From Halopseudomonas nanhaiensis (GTDB lineage Bacteria; Pseudomonadota; Gammaproteobacteria; Pseudomonadales; Pseudomonadaceae), in the NCBI RefSeq assembly GCF_020025155.1, contig NZ_CP073751.1, forward strand, positions 2,607,167 through 2,671,166: a stretch of 64,000 bases of DNA, in the 5' to 3' direction. Below the pieces are notes generated by a model, which ran no database searches, had not been told where the DNA came from, and saw nothing but the letters and a program-made list of their open reading frames with translations. A program made the translations under genes and the position numbers. Below are positions 26,781 to 35,331 of this stretch, piece by piece. The number at the start of each line of letters is the position of its first letter. Within the stretch, counting starts at the first letter, position 1.

Positions 26781-26832
26781 CTATGTGAAGTTTTGATGAG
26801 CGCGAAACAGAGCGGTCGGCGCTTGAACCGAG

Positions 26833-26997
26833 GTGCCGATAGTCGAAGCCGAGCGGCTTGAAGTTCTGATTGAATCAGGCGCCAGCCGACTCTGCCTGGA
26901 GCAGGTCGAGTACAACCTGCGCCGGGCGATGGCCGTTGCCATCAGGGAGGCCCAGCAGGCCTGCAGAACCGTGTCGTCGCCCGTCCAGTCCGGATGA
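26833..26997 (+). CDS. Possible small ORF or gene remnant
   Basis: A GTG-initiated frame of 54 codons directly after an in-frame TGA, with amphipathic, protein-like composition (EAERLEVLIESG, LEQVEYNLRRAMAVAIREAQQ). There is no ribosome-binding site before the GTG, so it may be the tail of a decayed gene or a chance frame. No family recognised. The surrounding 26781-27007 contains nothing else I can support. Confidence 0.25.
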   Translation: MPIVEAERLEVLIESGASRLCLEQVEYNLRRAMAVAIREAQQACRTVSSPVQSG

Positions 26998-27094
26998 TCG
27001 AGCACCTCGTTGCGATGCTCCGACGTTCCGCCGCCAGCGCTGCTGGCTCCGGTCGAACCGCCAGGGTCCTCACCCCGGTCACCCCTGATAAACG

Positions 27095-27122
27095 AAAAAG
27101 CCCAGCATTCGCTGGGCCTTTT
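27095..27122 (-). terminator. Repeat-borne terminator, copy 3
   Basis: GCCCAGC-GAAT-GCTGGGC on the minus strand with T-rich flank; the same hairpin as in the other two units, farthest from the tRNA. Confidence 0.75.
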
Positions 27123-27272
27123 CATTTATTGGCGGAGAGACAGGGATTATTCGGCGCCGGAGGCGCCTCACCCCTTCGGGGCCGCCGTCGCTGCGCTCCA
27201 GCGTTCCTTCGCCAGCATTGCTGGCTCCGGTCGAACCGCCAGGGTCCTCACCCCGGTCACCCCTGACAAACG

Positions 27273-27300
27273 AAAAAGCCCAGCATTCGCTGGGCCTTTT
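27273..27300 (-). terminator. Repeat-borne terminator, copy 2
   Basis: Identical hairpin GCCCAGC/GCTGGGC followed by TTTTTCG on the minus strand, in the second 178-bp unit. Confidence 0.75.
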
Positions 27301-27450
27301 CATTTATTGGCGGAGAGACAGGGATTATTCGGCGCCGGAGGCGCCTCACCCCTTCGGGGCCGCCGTCGCTGCGCTCCAGCGTTCCTTCGCCAGCATTGCT
27401 GGCTCCGGTCGAACCGCCAGGGTCCTCACCCCGGTCACCCCTGATAAACG

Positions 27451-27478
27451 AAAAAGCCCAGCATTCGCTGGGCCTTTT
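27451..27478 (-). terminator. Terminator of tRNA-Ser (copy 1)
   Basis: Seven bases after the tRNA 3-prime end, GCCCAGC/GCTGGGC with loop GAAT is followed by TTTTT on the minus strand. A-rich sequence on the other side could also let it act on plus-strand transcripts. Confidence 0.85.
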
Positions 27479-27485
27479 CATTTAT

Positions 27486-27575
27486 TGGCGGAGAGACAGG
27501 GATTCGAACCCTGGGAACAGTTGCCTGTTCAACGGATTTCGAATCCGTCCCGTTCGACCACTCCGGCATCTCTCC
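27486..27575 (-). tRNA. tRNA-Ser (CGA)
   Basis: A 90-nt class II tRNA on the minus strand: acceptor GGAGAGA/TCTCTCC, anticodon loop TTCGAAA (CGA), long variable arm with AACAGGCAACTGTT, T-loop GGTTCGAATCC and encoded CCA. It lies just downstream of purC, as in P. aeruginosa (from memory), and heads the 178-bp repeat array. Confidence 0.97.
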
Positions 27576-27644
27576 AAGTCGGCGCGCATCATAGCAGCAA
27601 GCGGATGGCGACGAAAGAGTTTCGGGGTCGCGCTGTGCTGCTGA

Positions 27645-28358
27645 TCAGGGCAGTTCGACACCGAGACGCTGGGCCACTTCTTCGTAGGCTTCGATGACCC
27701 CACCGAGGCCCTGGCGGAAGCGGTCCTTGTCCATTTTTTTGCGCGTTTCCTTGTCCCACAGACGGCACCCGTCCGGGCTGAACTCGTCGCCCAGCACGAT
27801 CTCACCCTTGAACACCCCGAACTCCAGCTTGAAGTCCACCAGCATCAGACCGGCCTGGTCGAACAGCTCACCGAGGATGCCGTTGACCTTGAGGGTCAGC
27901 TCCCGCATGCGGGCAAGCTGCTCGGCTGTCGCCCAGCCAAAGGTGACCACGTGCGAGTCATTGATGAACGGATCGCCCTTGGCGTCATCCTTGAGAAACA
28001 GCTCGAACGTAGGCGGATTCAGTGTCTGGCCTTCCTCGATACCCAGCCGACGAACCAGACTACCTGCTGCATGGTTGCGCACCACGCATTCGACCGGAAT
28101 CATGTCCAGCTTCTTGACCAGACACTCGGTATCAGACAGCAGAGCGTCGAACTGCGTCGGCACTCCGGCCTCTTCCAGCTTCTGCATGATGAACGCATTG
28201 AAACGGTTGTTGACCATCCCCTTGCGTTCGAGCTGTTCGATCTTCTTGCCGTCGAAAGCCGAGGTGTCATTGCGAAACAGCAGGATCAGGCGCTCCGGGT
28301 CGTCGGTGGTGTAAACCGACTTGGCCTTGCCTCGGTAAAGTTCTGTGCGTTTTTCCAT
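27645..28358 (-). CDS. purC: SAICAR synthetase
   Basis: A 237-residue phosphoribosylaminoimidazole-succinocarboxamide synthase, the same length as E. coli PurC. Blocks [43 protein letters not shown] and [13 protein letters not shown] match the ATP-grasp-like family. It joins aspartate to CAIR in purine synthesis. ATG 28358 gives the standard N-terminus; ATG 28361 overlaps the upstream stop, indicating coupling to the metallo-hydrolase gene. Confidence 0.97.
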   Translation of the reverse strand: MEKRTELYRGKAKSVYTTDDPERLILLFRNDTSAFDGKKIEQLERKGMVNNRFNAFIMQKLEEAGVPTQFDALLSDTECLVKKLDMIPVECVVRNHAAGSLVRRLGIEEGQTLNPPTFELFLKDDAKGDPFINDSHVVTFGWATAEQLARMRELTLKVNGILGELFDQAGLMLVDFKLEFGVFKGEIVLGDEFSPDGCRLWDKETRKKMDKDRFRQGLGGVIEAYEEVAQRLGVELP

Positions 28359-29155
28359 CATCGGCTCCCGATGTCCGCGAAATGGTAAGAAGGTGATGCG
28401 CTGATATCCTGCCAGGGCAAGCCCCGATCCTGCACGGCCAGCAGCAGCTGGCCATCCCAACCCTCAAGCGTTCCGGCGAGCTCGCCTAGCGCAAGGTCAG
28501 GCCGGTTGTTCTTCTCGCTTATATGAGCAATAGTCACGTGGCGAAGCCTGCTGCGGTCAATCGCGGCGAGCAGCGCGGCGGCCTGCTGATTGCTCAGGTG
28601 ACCCAGCGACCCACCGACCCTCGCCTGCAGGCGCGGGGGATAAGGCCCGTTTGCCAGCATGTGCGGGTCGTAATTCGCTTCCAGAAAAAGTGCATCCAGC
28701 CCGCCGTAGCGCTGGACGATCCATGGGGTGATGCTGCCGGTGTCGGTCAGGACACCCAGCCGACACTTCCCGTTGTCGAAGATGAACTGGCAGGGTTCCC
28801 GGGCGTCGTGAGGCACCGCAACGGGCGTCACTTCCACTTCACCAAGCTGGAAGGCGCGGTCCAGCTCGATGGGCTGGAAAGCGATATCAGCGCCACGCAT
28901 CCCGTGATAGGTACCCGGTGTCATGTACACCGGCAGTCCGTAGCGCCGGACGAGCTTCTCGACGCCCTGCACGTGATCGGAGTGCTCGTGGGTAACCAGT
29001 ATCGCCGTCAACTGCCGGGCGCTCAGGCCAACAGCGGCGAGGCGCTGCTCGGTAGTGCGCAAGCTGAAGCCACAATCGATCAGCAGCCGGGTACGGCCCG
29101 ATTCAACCAGCGTGGCATTGCCGCGACTACCACTGCCCAGGGAACAATACCGCAC
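28358..29155 (-). CDS. Metallo-beta-lactamase-fold hydrolase (YycJ/WalJ-like)
   Basis: A 265-residue cytosolic protein starting [13 protein letters not shown], with THEHSDH near residue 56 (HxHxDH metal motif) and further His/Asp ligands downstream. It resembles YycJ/WalJ-type MBL proteins, whose activity is probably nuclease-like but is not certain. The start is GTG. It sits between bamC and purC, as in pseudomonads. Confidence 0.88.
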   Translation of the reverse strand: MRYCSLGSGSRGNATLVESGRTRLLIDCGFSLRTTEQRLAAVGLSARQLTAILVTHEHSDHVQGVEKLVRRYGLPVYMTPGTYHGMRGADIAFQPIELDRAFQLGEVEVTPVAVPHDAREPCQFIFDNGKCRLGVLTDTGSITPWIVQRYGGLDALFLEANYDPHMLANGPYPPRLQARVGGSLGHLSNQQAAALLAAIDRSRLRHVTIAHISEKNNRPDLALGELAGTLEGWDGQLLLAVQDRGLPWQDISASPSYHFADIGSR

Positions 29156-29171
29156 CGCCTCGACCGACCTC

Positions 29172-30275
29172 CTAGTTCAGGTTGTCGCGAACGCGCGTCA
29201 ACAAGTCACGTGCAACCTCGGCATCAGCCGCTGTTTCGATACCCTGATCGACGGACACCTGAATCTCGCCACCCACTTCGGTCAGTCGAACCTGGAGACG
29301 AGGTTCGGCCTGCTCATCCTCCGGTTGATCGCGGTTGAACAGTCTGGAGAAGAAGCCGGGGCGCTCACGCTCGCTCGCAGTTTGCGACAGGTCCACGTAG
29401 TACACACCGCTACTGCGGTTGATATCGCTCACTACCACTTCCGAGCGCTCCAGCGCGCCGCCCACAGCCGCCCACGCCCGATTGAAATCGACATTCATGC
29501 GCAATACGGGGTTACCAGCGCCGTCGCGCACCAGTTCGCTGCGCTGCGCCACAGGGATCCGCGTGGCGGCAAGGGATGCAACATCTTCCTCGCTGCTCTG
29601 ATTCAGGTAGGTCTCGAGTTCCGCCAACACAGCGCTTTCGACCTTCGAATCCTGTGACCGCTCCGGCCAGTCAGACTGGTCGCTGCCTTCGCTGCGCGAC
29701 ATTTGCAACACGTGTACTTCACTGGTATCGGAGCGCACGCCCGGCTCGATGCGGATGCGCAGGCGCTGCTCCTGTCCATCGGTACGGCGACCTTCACTGA
29801 CGGCGGGGAGCAGACGGCGAACCAATGGGTTGTCGCTCTGCTTGTCGAACGCCAGCCATTCAGTCTGGATCTCGCCCGGATCCTGCATTTCCCTGGCGGC
29901 ACTTACCTGATAATCGGCGAGAAACTGTTTGACCAGAGCCCAGGACTCGGCGGGCGCGCGCTGCGCCTGCAGCCACCGGCGCGAGCCATCCTGCTGAACC
30001 GAGAAATCCTCACCGCCAATGCCAGCCTGCATGGGCTGCGGGCGCGGCGTGGAAAACTTGCCGGACTGGGCCTTCAGCTCCCCAGGCACTGGCAGCAGAT
30101 CACCCACCTGCTTGCTCTCGACACCCTCGGGCACCTTCATGCGCGGCTCGACCTCAGCCAGCTGATAGTCGGAACCACGGTCGCGGAAATACCCGTCATC
30201 ACCGAAAATGTAACCGCAGCCACCGAGACTGACCGTCGCGACACAGACTGCCAGCGGACCCAACACTGCCTTCAT
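29172..30275 (-). CDS. bamC: Outer-membrane assembly lipoprotein BamC
   Basis: A 367-residue lipoprotein: signal AVCVATVSLGGC with Cys20, an unstructured N-terminal stretch (GDDGYFRDRGSDYQLAEVEPRMKVPEG) that in BamC binds BamD, then two helix-grip domains. It belongs to the beta-barrel assembly machine. ATG 30275 follows AAGGAAAAC and gives a proper lipoprotein signal; longer frames do not. It follows dapA by 35 bases, a common pairing. Confidence 0.94.
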   Translation of the reverse strand: MKAVLGPLAVCVATVSLGGCGYIFGDDGYFRDRGSDYQLAEVEPRMKVPEGVESKQVGDLLPVPGELKAQSGKFSTPRPQPMQAGIGGEDFSVQQDGSRRWLQAQRAPAESWALVKQFLADYQVSAAREMQDPGEIQTEWLAFDKQSDNPLVRRLLPAVSEGRRTDGQEQRLRIRIEPGVRSDTSEVHVLQMSRSEGSDQSDWPERSQDSKVESAVLAELETYLNQSSEEDVASLAATRIPVAQRSELVRDGAGNPVLRMNVDFNRAWAAVGGALERSEVVVSDINRSSGVYYVDLSQTASERERPGFFSRLFNRDQPEDEQAEPRLQVRLTEVGGEIQVSVDQGIETAADAEVARDLLTRVRDNLN

Positions 30276-30310
30276 CTTGTTTTCCTTGCGAGATACATGG
30301 CGTAGATCAT

Positions 30311-31186
30311 TCATAGCAGGGCGCACTGGCGCAGCGCATCGCGAACCTGCTCGTGACAGCGGGCGCTCAACTGGGTGAGCGGCAGACGCAGGCCCTCGCC
30401 GATCAGCCCCATTTCGTGCAGCGCCCATTTGACGGGGATCGGGTTGGATTCGATGAACAGCATCTTGTGCAGGATCATCAGGTCCTCGTTCAATCGTCGC
30501 GCGGTATCGGCATCGCCCGCCAGCGCGGCGGCACACAGCTCATGCATGCGTCGGGGTGCAACGTTGGCGGTAACCGAGATATTGCCCTTGCCGCCCAGCA
30601 GAATCAGCTCGGCCGCTGTGGCGTCGTCACCGGAATAGACATCGATGCGGTCGGCCACGCGCTCAATGAGCTCACGCGCCCGTTGCAGATCGCCGGTGGC
30701 TTCCTTGATACCTACGATGTTCGGGATGCCGGCGAGGCGGTCGACCGTCTCGGGCAGCATGTCGCAAGCCGTGCGACCGGGTACGTTGTACAGGATCTGG
30801 GGAATCGCGACGGCTTCGGCAATGTAGCGATGATGCTGGTACAGGCCTTCCTGGGTGGGCTTGTTGTAGTACGGGGTGACCAGCAGGCAAGCGTCAGCGC
30901 CCACACTGCGTGCTGCCTCGGTGAGCTCCACTGCCTCGCGAGTCGAGTTGGCACCGGTTCCGGCGATGACCGGAATGCGCCCGGCGACCTGCTCGACTAC
31001 GCGGCGGATCGCTTCTTTATGTTCGTTCATGTCCAGCGTGGCGGACTCGCCGGTCGTGCCCACGGCAACGATACCGTCCGTACCCTGCTCAAGGTGGAAG
31101 TCGATCAGGCGCTCGAGCGCCACCCAGTCCAGGCCGCCTCGGGAGTCCATGGGTGTAACCAGCGCCACCAGGCTGCCTGAAATCAT
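30311..31186 (-). CDS. dapA: 4-hydroxy-tetrahydrodipicolinate synthase
   Basis: A 291-residue (beta/alpha)8 enzyme. The Schiff-base Lys is in GIKEATGDL near residue 161, the catalytic Tyr in LYNVPGRT near 133 and the substrate loop is [10 protein letters not shown] near 43. It condenses pyruvate and aspartate semialdehyde, the first committed step to lysine and diaminopimelate. It is divergent from gcvR and upstream of bamC. Confidence 0.97.
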   Translation of the reverse strand: MISGSLVALVTPMDSRGGLDWVALERLIDFHLEQGTDGIVAVGTTGESATLDMNEHKEAIRRVVEQVAGRIPVIAGTGANSTREAVELTEAARSVGADACLLVTPYYNKPTQEGLYQHHRYIAEAVAIPQILYNVPGRTACDMLPETVDRLAGIPNIVGIKEATGDLQRARELIERVADRIDVYSGDDATAAELILLGGKGNISVTANVAPRRMHELCAAALAGDADTARRLNEDLMILHKMLFIESNPIPVKWALHEMGLIGEGLRLPLTQLSARCHEQVRDALRQCALL

Positions 31187-31389
31187 GCAACTGCTCCACT
31201 TGAAACGTTAATCGGCAATGGTACTTTCGCGCTGCGGGCAGCACAAGGAGTGGACCCGGCAAAGCCGGTAAAATGCGGGCGTTCAAGCGGAGGTTGAACC
31301 GCTGGGCCGGGAAGAGGGACAATAGCCGCCTTCAGCCCGGCCAGGCGATTGCTCCGCCGGGTTCTCGAACGCCATTTCCGAGGATGACC

Positions 31390-31947
31390 ATGTCGCAACC
31401 TGCCGGCCAGAAGGAACAGTTCCTGGTAATCACCGCCATGGGTCAGGAAACCACCGCCCTGGCGACGCATCTTACCCGCCTGTGCATGGAGCAGCGCTGC
31501 CTGATTGTCAGCAGTCGGATGAGCCGGCACGGCACCAGCACCGCCGTCGTGCTGCAGATCGGCGGCAACTGGGATGCACTGGCGCGGCTGGAAAGTCTCC
31601 TGCCGGCGCTGGCCCGCCGCGAGCATTTCACGCTCTCGATGAGTCGCAGCCACAGCCTGGAAGAACGCCCCGAGGCACTGCCCTACAATGTATTCGTGAC
31701 CGCCGCGCAGCGTCCGGAACTGATCGCCGAGCTGTGCCTGTTCTTTCAGCAACTGGGTATCGAGATCGAGGAGATGTTCAGCTTTACCTATCAGGCGCAG
31801 CATACTGGCACGCCGATGCTCAACCTGACGCTGACCATTGCCATACCCGGCAAGATGCAGCTGAGCTGGCTGCGTGAACAGTTCCTCGATTTCTGCGACG
31901 AGCTCAACCTTGACGCCGTCATCGAGCCGTGGCGCCCTCTCCACTGA
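31390..31947 (+). CDS. gcvR: Glycine cleavage system regulator GcvR-like
   Basis: A 185-residue protein with two ACT domains (residues about 10-80 and 95-175), e.g. FLVITAMGQETTALATHLTRLC and NVFVTAAQRPELIAELCLFF. GcvR-type proteins bind glycine and modulate GcvA in enterics; in pseudomonads the role is less clear. ATG 31390 has GAGGATGACC before it. It is divergent from dapA and upstream of bcp. Confidence 0.88.
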   Translation: MSQPAGQKEQFLVITAMGQETTALATHLTRLCMEQRCLIVSSRMSRHGTSTAVVLQIGGNWDALARLESLLPALARREHFTLSMSRSHSLEERPEALPYNVFVTAAQRPELIAELCLFFQQLGIEIEEMFSFTYQAQHTGTPMLNLTLTIAIPGKMQLSWLREQFLDFCDELNLDAVIEPWRPLH

Positions 31948-31956
31948 CAAGGAAAG

Positions 31957-32427
31957 ATGATGACAGCCGAGCTGAACAAACCCGTCCCGAACTTCACCGT
32001 GCAGGCCACCAGCGGCACCACCCTGACCCTTGCGGAGCTGGCCGGGCGCAAGGTCGTGTTGTATTTCTATCCAAAGGACAATACGCCAGGCTGCACGACT
32101 GAAGGCCAGGCCTTCCGGGATCTCTACCCGGAGTTCGAAAAAGCCGGCGCAGTGGTGTACGGGGTATCCAAGGACAGCCTTCGGACGCACGAGAACTTCA
32201 GGCAGAAACAGTCGTTTCCGTTCGACCTGATCAGCGACACTGACGAAAGCCTCTGCCGCCTGTTTGACGTCATCCGCATGAAGCAGATGTACGGCAAGCA
32301 ATACGAGGGCATCGAGCGCAGCACGTTCATCATCGATGCCCAGGGCGTCCTACGCCACGAATGGCGCAAGGTGAAGGTGCCTGGGCACGTCGAACAGGTT
32401 CTGGAGGCCCTACGCGCCCTCCCCTGA
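31957..32427 (+). CDS. bcp: Peroxiredoxin, Bcp/PrxQ type
   Basis: A 156-residue thiol peroxidase with the peroxidatic site DNTPGCTTEGQAFRD (Cys near 47). A second Cys near 104 (ESLCRLF) may be the resolving residue. It reduces peroxides in the cytoplasm with thioredoxin. GGAAAG precedes the ATG; only nine bases separate it from gcvR. Confidence 0.95.
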   Translation: MMTAELNKPVPNFTVQATSGTTLTLAELAGRKVVLYFYPKDNTPGCTTEGQAFRDLYPEFEKAGAVVYGVSKDSLRTHENFRQKQSFPFDLISDTDESLCRLFDVIRMKQMYGKQYEGIERSTFIIDAQGVLRHEWRKVKVPGHVEQVLEALRALP

Positions 32428-32442
32428 CTCTCGAGCAGAACC

Positions 32443-33531
32443 TCAGTTCTGCTCGACTTCCTGCGGCAACTCCAGCTCGGCTTCCACCCCGCGCGGCCAT
32501 GCGTACAGCACCGCCTTGAACAGCGTGGCCAACGGGATGGCGAAGAATACGCCCCAGAACCCCCACAACCCGCCAAAGATCAGCACCGCTGCGATGATCG
32601 CAACAGGGTGCAGGTTGACCGCTTCAGAAAATAGGATCGGTACCAGCACGTTGCCATCCAGAGCCTGAATGACCGCGTAGACAACCATCAGCACCATGAA
32701 CTCGTTGCCCAGGCCCCACTGGAAGAGGCCGATCAACGCCACCGGAATGGTCGCCACCGTCGCGCCAATATACGGAACCAGCACGGATATCCCGACGATG
32801 ACTGCGAGCAGGGCCGCGTAATTGACCTTCAGCACGACGAAACAAATGTAGCTGACTACCCCAACGATGACGATCTCGACCACCTTGCCACGAATATAAT
32901 TGGCGATCTGCTGGTTCATCTCGGTGGCGATGCGTGTCATCAACCTGCGTTCGCGAGGCAGACGACCCTTCAACCAGTCGCTGATCTGCTGGTTGTCCAT
33001 GAGAAAGAAGAACACCAGAATCGGCACCAGTACCAGGTACACCAGAATCGTGAGCAGCATGGGCACGCTGGCCAGACTCTGGGACAGCAACCACTGCCCC
33101 AGCTGGCCCACCTCGCCGCTGGCGGTCTGGATCAGCCGCTCAACCTGATCTTCGGACACGAATGTCGGGTACCGCTCCGGAAGATGCATGAGCAACGACC
33201 GCCATTCCACGAACATCCGCGGCAGCTCGTTGAACAGTGTAAACATCTGCTTCCAGACCAGCGGAATGACCACTCCGATCAAGGTACCCAGGGCACCGAG
33301 AAACAGCAGGAAGACTATCCACACCGACAGACCGTGGGGGACTCGAATATCACGCAGCCGGGTTACCAGCCCCTGCAGCAGGTAGGCGAGGACCAGCCCC
33401 GTCAACAGGGGCGCAATACGGTCGCCGAAGCTGATGACGATGGCGAAACCGAGGAGGAGCAGCACCGCCAGGACGACGGCTTCTTCATCGGAAAAATAGC
33501 GATGAATCCAGTTCTGAAAAATTCGCAGCAT
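32443..33531 (-). CDS. AI-2E/PerM-family membrane transporter
   Basis: A 362-residue inner-membrane protein with about seven to eight hydrophobic helices, including VVLAVLLLLGFAIVISFG at the N-terminus and the pore-lining AALLAVIVGISVLVPYIGATVATIP. The UPF0118/PerM family includes autoinducer exporters and Na/H antiporters, so the substrate is open. It lies directly after the tusA-like gene, one base apart. Confidence 0.9.
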   Translation of the reverse strand: MLRIFQNWIHRYFSDEEAVVLAVLLLLGFAIVISFGDRIAPLLTGLVLAYLLQGLVTRLRDIRVPHGLSVWIVFLLFLGALGTLIGVVIPLVWKQMFTLFNELPRMFVEWRSLLMHLPERYPTFVSEDQVERLIQTASGEVGQLGQWLLSQSLASVPMLLTILVYLVLVPILVFFFLMDNQQISDWLKGRLPRERRLMTRIATEMNQQIANYIRGKVVEIVIVGVVSYICFVVLKVNYAALLAVIVGISVLVPYIGATVATIPVALIGLFQWGLGNEFMVLMVVYAVIQALDGNVLVPILFSEAVNLHPVAIIAAVLIFGGLWGFWGVFFAIPLATLFKAVLYAWPRGVEAELELPQEVEQN

Positions 33532-33780
33532 TTAGCTTTTACGCAACCAGTAGTGATATTCGCCCGAGGCGTGTTCCGATCGAAGCAGTACGTGCCCGGA
33601 AAGCTCCGCAAAACGTTGAAAGTCGCGTTGCGAACCGGCATCGGTCGCACTGACCTTCAACACCTGTCCGGACTGCATGGCGTTGAGAGCAAGCTTGGTC
33701 TTGAGTAGCGGCATGGGACAGGTCAGCCCGCGCGCATCGAGGTAGTCGTCGACCTGCGCATTTTCTGTTTCAAGTACCAT
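33532..33780 (-). CDS. tusA: TusA-family sulfur carrier protein
   Basis: An 82-residue SirA/TusA/YedF protein with the active CPMP motif (ARGLTCPMPLLKTKLALN, Cys near 21). TusA relays persulfide sulfur for tRNA thiolation or cofactor synthesis. The P. aeruginosa gene at this position (PA1006) has been linked to molybdenum cofactor use. Which TusA subtype this is cannot be decided here. Confidence 0.9.
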   Translation of the reverse strand: MVLETENAQVDDYLDARGLTCPMPLLKTKLALNAMQSGQVLKVSATDAGSQRDFQRFAELSGHVLLRSEHASGEYHYWLRKS

Positions 33781-33858
33781 TTGCAGACTCCTGAAAGGTG
33801 CATCAGTATAACGCTGCCGCTTAAGGGCGGATAATCATATCGCACAGGTCCTCACACC

Positions 33859-35319
33859 ATGCTAGGCAAGAAAGCTGTGCTGGCAGCCACTCTGAAGCTG
33901 CTGCTGGTGCCGGCATTGATCGTTCTGCCGCCACATACCTTCAGTGCCGAGCCCAACCTCCCCTCGCTCGGCGACACCAGCTCGTCTTTCATGTCGCGCG
34001 AGCAGGAGTACCAGCTCGGCCGCGCCTGGCTGTCGATGCTGCGCGGCGCGGTGAAGACGCTCGACGATCCGATCCTCAAGGACTTCGTCGAGCAAAGCGT
34101 GCTGGGCCTTGCCGAAACCAGTCAGCTTTCAGACAAGCGCCTGACCTTCGTAGCCATCGACAGTCCCCAGCTCAATGCGTTCGCCGCCCCGGGCGGAGTG
34201 GTCGGCGTCAATGGTGGCCTGTTTCTGCACGCGCAGAGCGAGGCCGAATTTGCCTCGGTCATGGCCCACGAACTCGCGCACCTGTCTCAACGCCATTTCG
34301 CCCGAAACCTCGAGGCGCAGCAACGCATGCGCATTCCGGTGATGACCGCGATGCTGGCCAGTGTGATCATTGCCGCGGCCGGCGGGGGCGATGCAGGCTT
34401 TGCAGCCATGGCCTCGACCCAGGCTGCGGCCATTCAGGAGCAGCGCCGCTTTTCCCGGCAGAACGAGCTGGAAGCCGACCGCCTCGGCCTGCTGACCCTG
34501 ACCCAGGCCGGCTACGATCCGCAGGCCATGCCGGCCATGTTCGAGCGGCTTTCAAGACTGAGTCAGTTCAGCCAGAACCCACCAGAATTTCTGCTGACCC
34601 ACCCGGTGAGCCAGACACGGATCGCCGATTCGAAGAACCGCGCCGCTCAGCTGAACGGCGACGGCAAGCGTGACAGCGTGGCATACCAGATGATACGAGC
34701 CCGTGTTCAGTTGCATTACGAGCAGAGCCCGGGTCTCGCTGCGCGTCGCTTCCAGGCACTACTCGACGAGCACTCCAACGATCATGCCGCTGCACGTTAC
34801 GGCCTGGTACTGGCCCTCACTCGCGGGGGACAGCTGGACGAGGCTGAAAAAGCGCTCAAGCCACTGCTGGCAGAACGCAGCGAGGATGTAGCGGTGAATC
34901 TGGCCAGGGTCGAACTCGACATAGCGCGCGGTCGCTACGACGTCGCGCTGGATCGAATCGATCAGTTACTTGCGGTCAACCCGGCCAACTACCCACTGCT
35001 CGAAGCGAAGGCCGACACCCTGTTACGCGCCCGTCGTTACGAAGAGTCCCGCACGGTGTACGACAAGCTGGCGAGTCAGCGGCCTTACGACCCCGACATC
35101 TGGTACATGGTCGCTGAAATCAGGGGCCTGGCCGGCGATATCCTTGGCGTACACACCGCTCGCGCGGAGTATTTCATGCTCGCCGGAGACCTTGACCAGG
35201 CCGCGCAACAGCTCGAGCTGGCGGCCAGGCGTGCCGAAGGCAACTTCGTAGAAAGCTCGCGAATCGAGGCGCGCCAGGAGCAACTGGCACGCCTGCGAAA
35301 ACTGCTCGAAGAGATGTAG
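33859..35319 (+). CDS. bepA: BepA-like periplasmic metalloprotease/chaperone
   Basis: A 486-residue M48 protease: signal peptide ending TFSAEP, the catalytic motif AHELAHLSQRHF near residue 137, the third zinc ligand in NELEADRLGL, and four or more tetratricopeptide repeats in the C-terminal half (residues about 280-480). BepA monitors LptD and BAM substrates. It is divergent from tusA. Confidence 0.95.
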   Translation: MLGKKAVLAATLKLLLVPALIVLPPHTFSAEPNLPSLGDTSSSFMSREQEYQLGRAWLSMLRGAVKTLDDPILKDFVEQSVLGLAETSQLSDKRLTFVAIDSPQLNAFAAPGGVVGVNGGLFLHAQSEAEFASVMAHELAHLSQRHFARNLEAQQRMRIPVMTAMLASVIIAAAGGGDAGFAAMASTQAAAIQEQRRFSRQNELEADRLGLLTLTQAGYDPQAMPAMFERLSRLSQFSQNPPEFLLTHPVSQTRIADSKNRAAQLNGDGKRDSVAYQMIRARVQLHYEQSPGLAARRFQALLDEHSNDHAAARYGLVLALTRGGQLDEAEKALKPLLAERSEDVAVNLARVELDIARGRYDVALDRIDQLLAVNPANYPLLEAKADTLLRARRYEESRTVYDKLASQRPYDPDIWYMVAEIRGLAGDILGVHTARAEYFMLAGDLDQAAQQLELAARRAEGNFVESSRIEARQEQLARLRKLLEEM

Positions 35320-35331
35320 TGCAGGCGACCG

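Larger units (their letters stand above)
27008..27504 (-). repeat. Tandem 178-bp tRNA-linked repeat, about 2.8 copies
   Basis: Full units occupy 27327-27504 and 27149-27326 and differ at one position (27445 T, 27267 C). A third, partial and left-diverged copy covers about 27008-27148. Read in the tRNA direction, each unit starts with the 19-nt 3-prime end of tRNA-Ser, CCA included (plus-strand TGGCGGAGAGACAGGGATT at 27486, 27308 and 27130), followed by a terminator hairpin and a GC-rich segment. The first 19-mer is part of the real tRNA gene. This arrangement strongly recalls the tyrT downstream repeats of E. coli. Confidence 0.95.

Noticed and set aside
25343-26788. Long open frame antisense to phoX (481 codons)
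   Set aside because: It mirrors phoX exactly and starts and stops without ribosome-binding signals; phoX has signal, motifs and Pho box.
27008-27504. CRISPR-like array
   Set aside because: Units are 178 bp and nearly identical along their whole length, without spacers.
27010-27697. Several open frames in both directions across the 178-bp repeats
   Set aside because: They run through terminators and the tRNA gene and simply repeat with the unit; not supported as genes.
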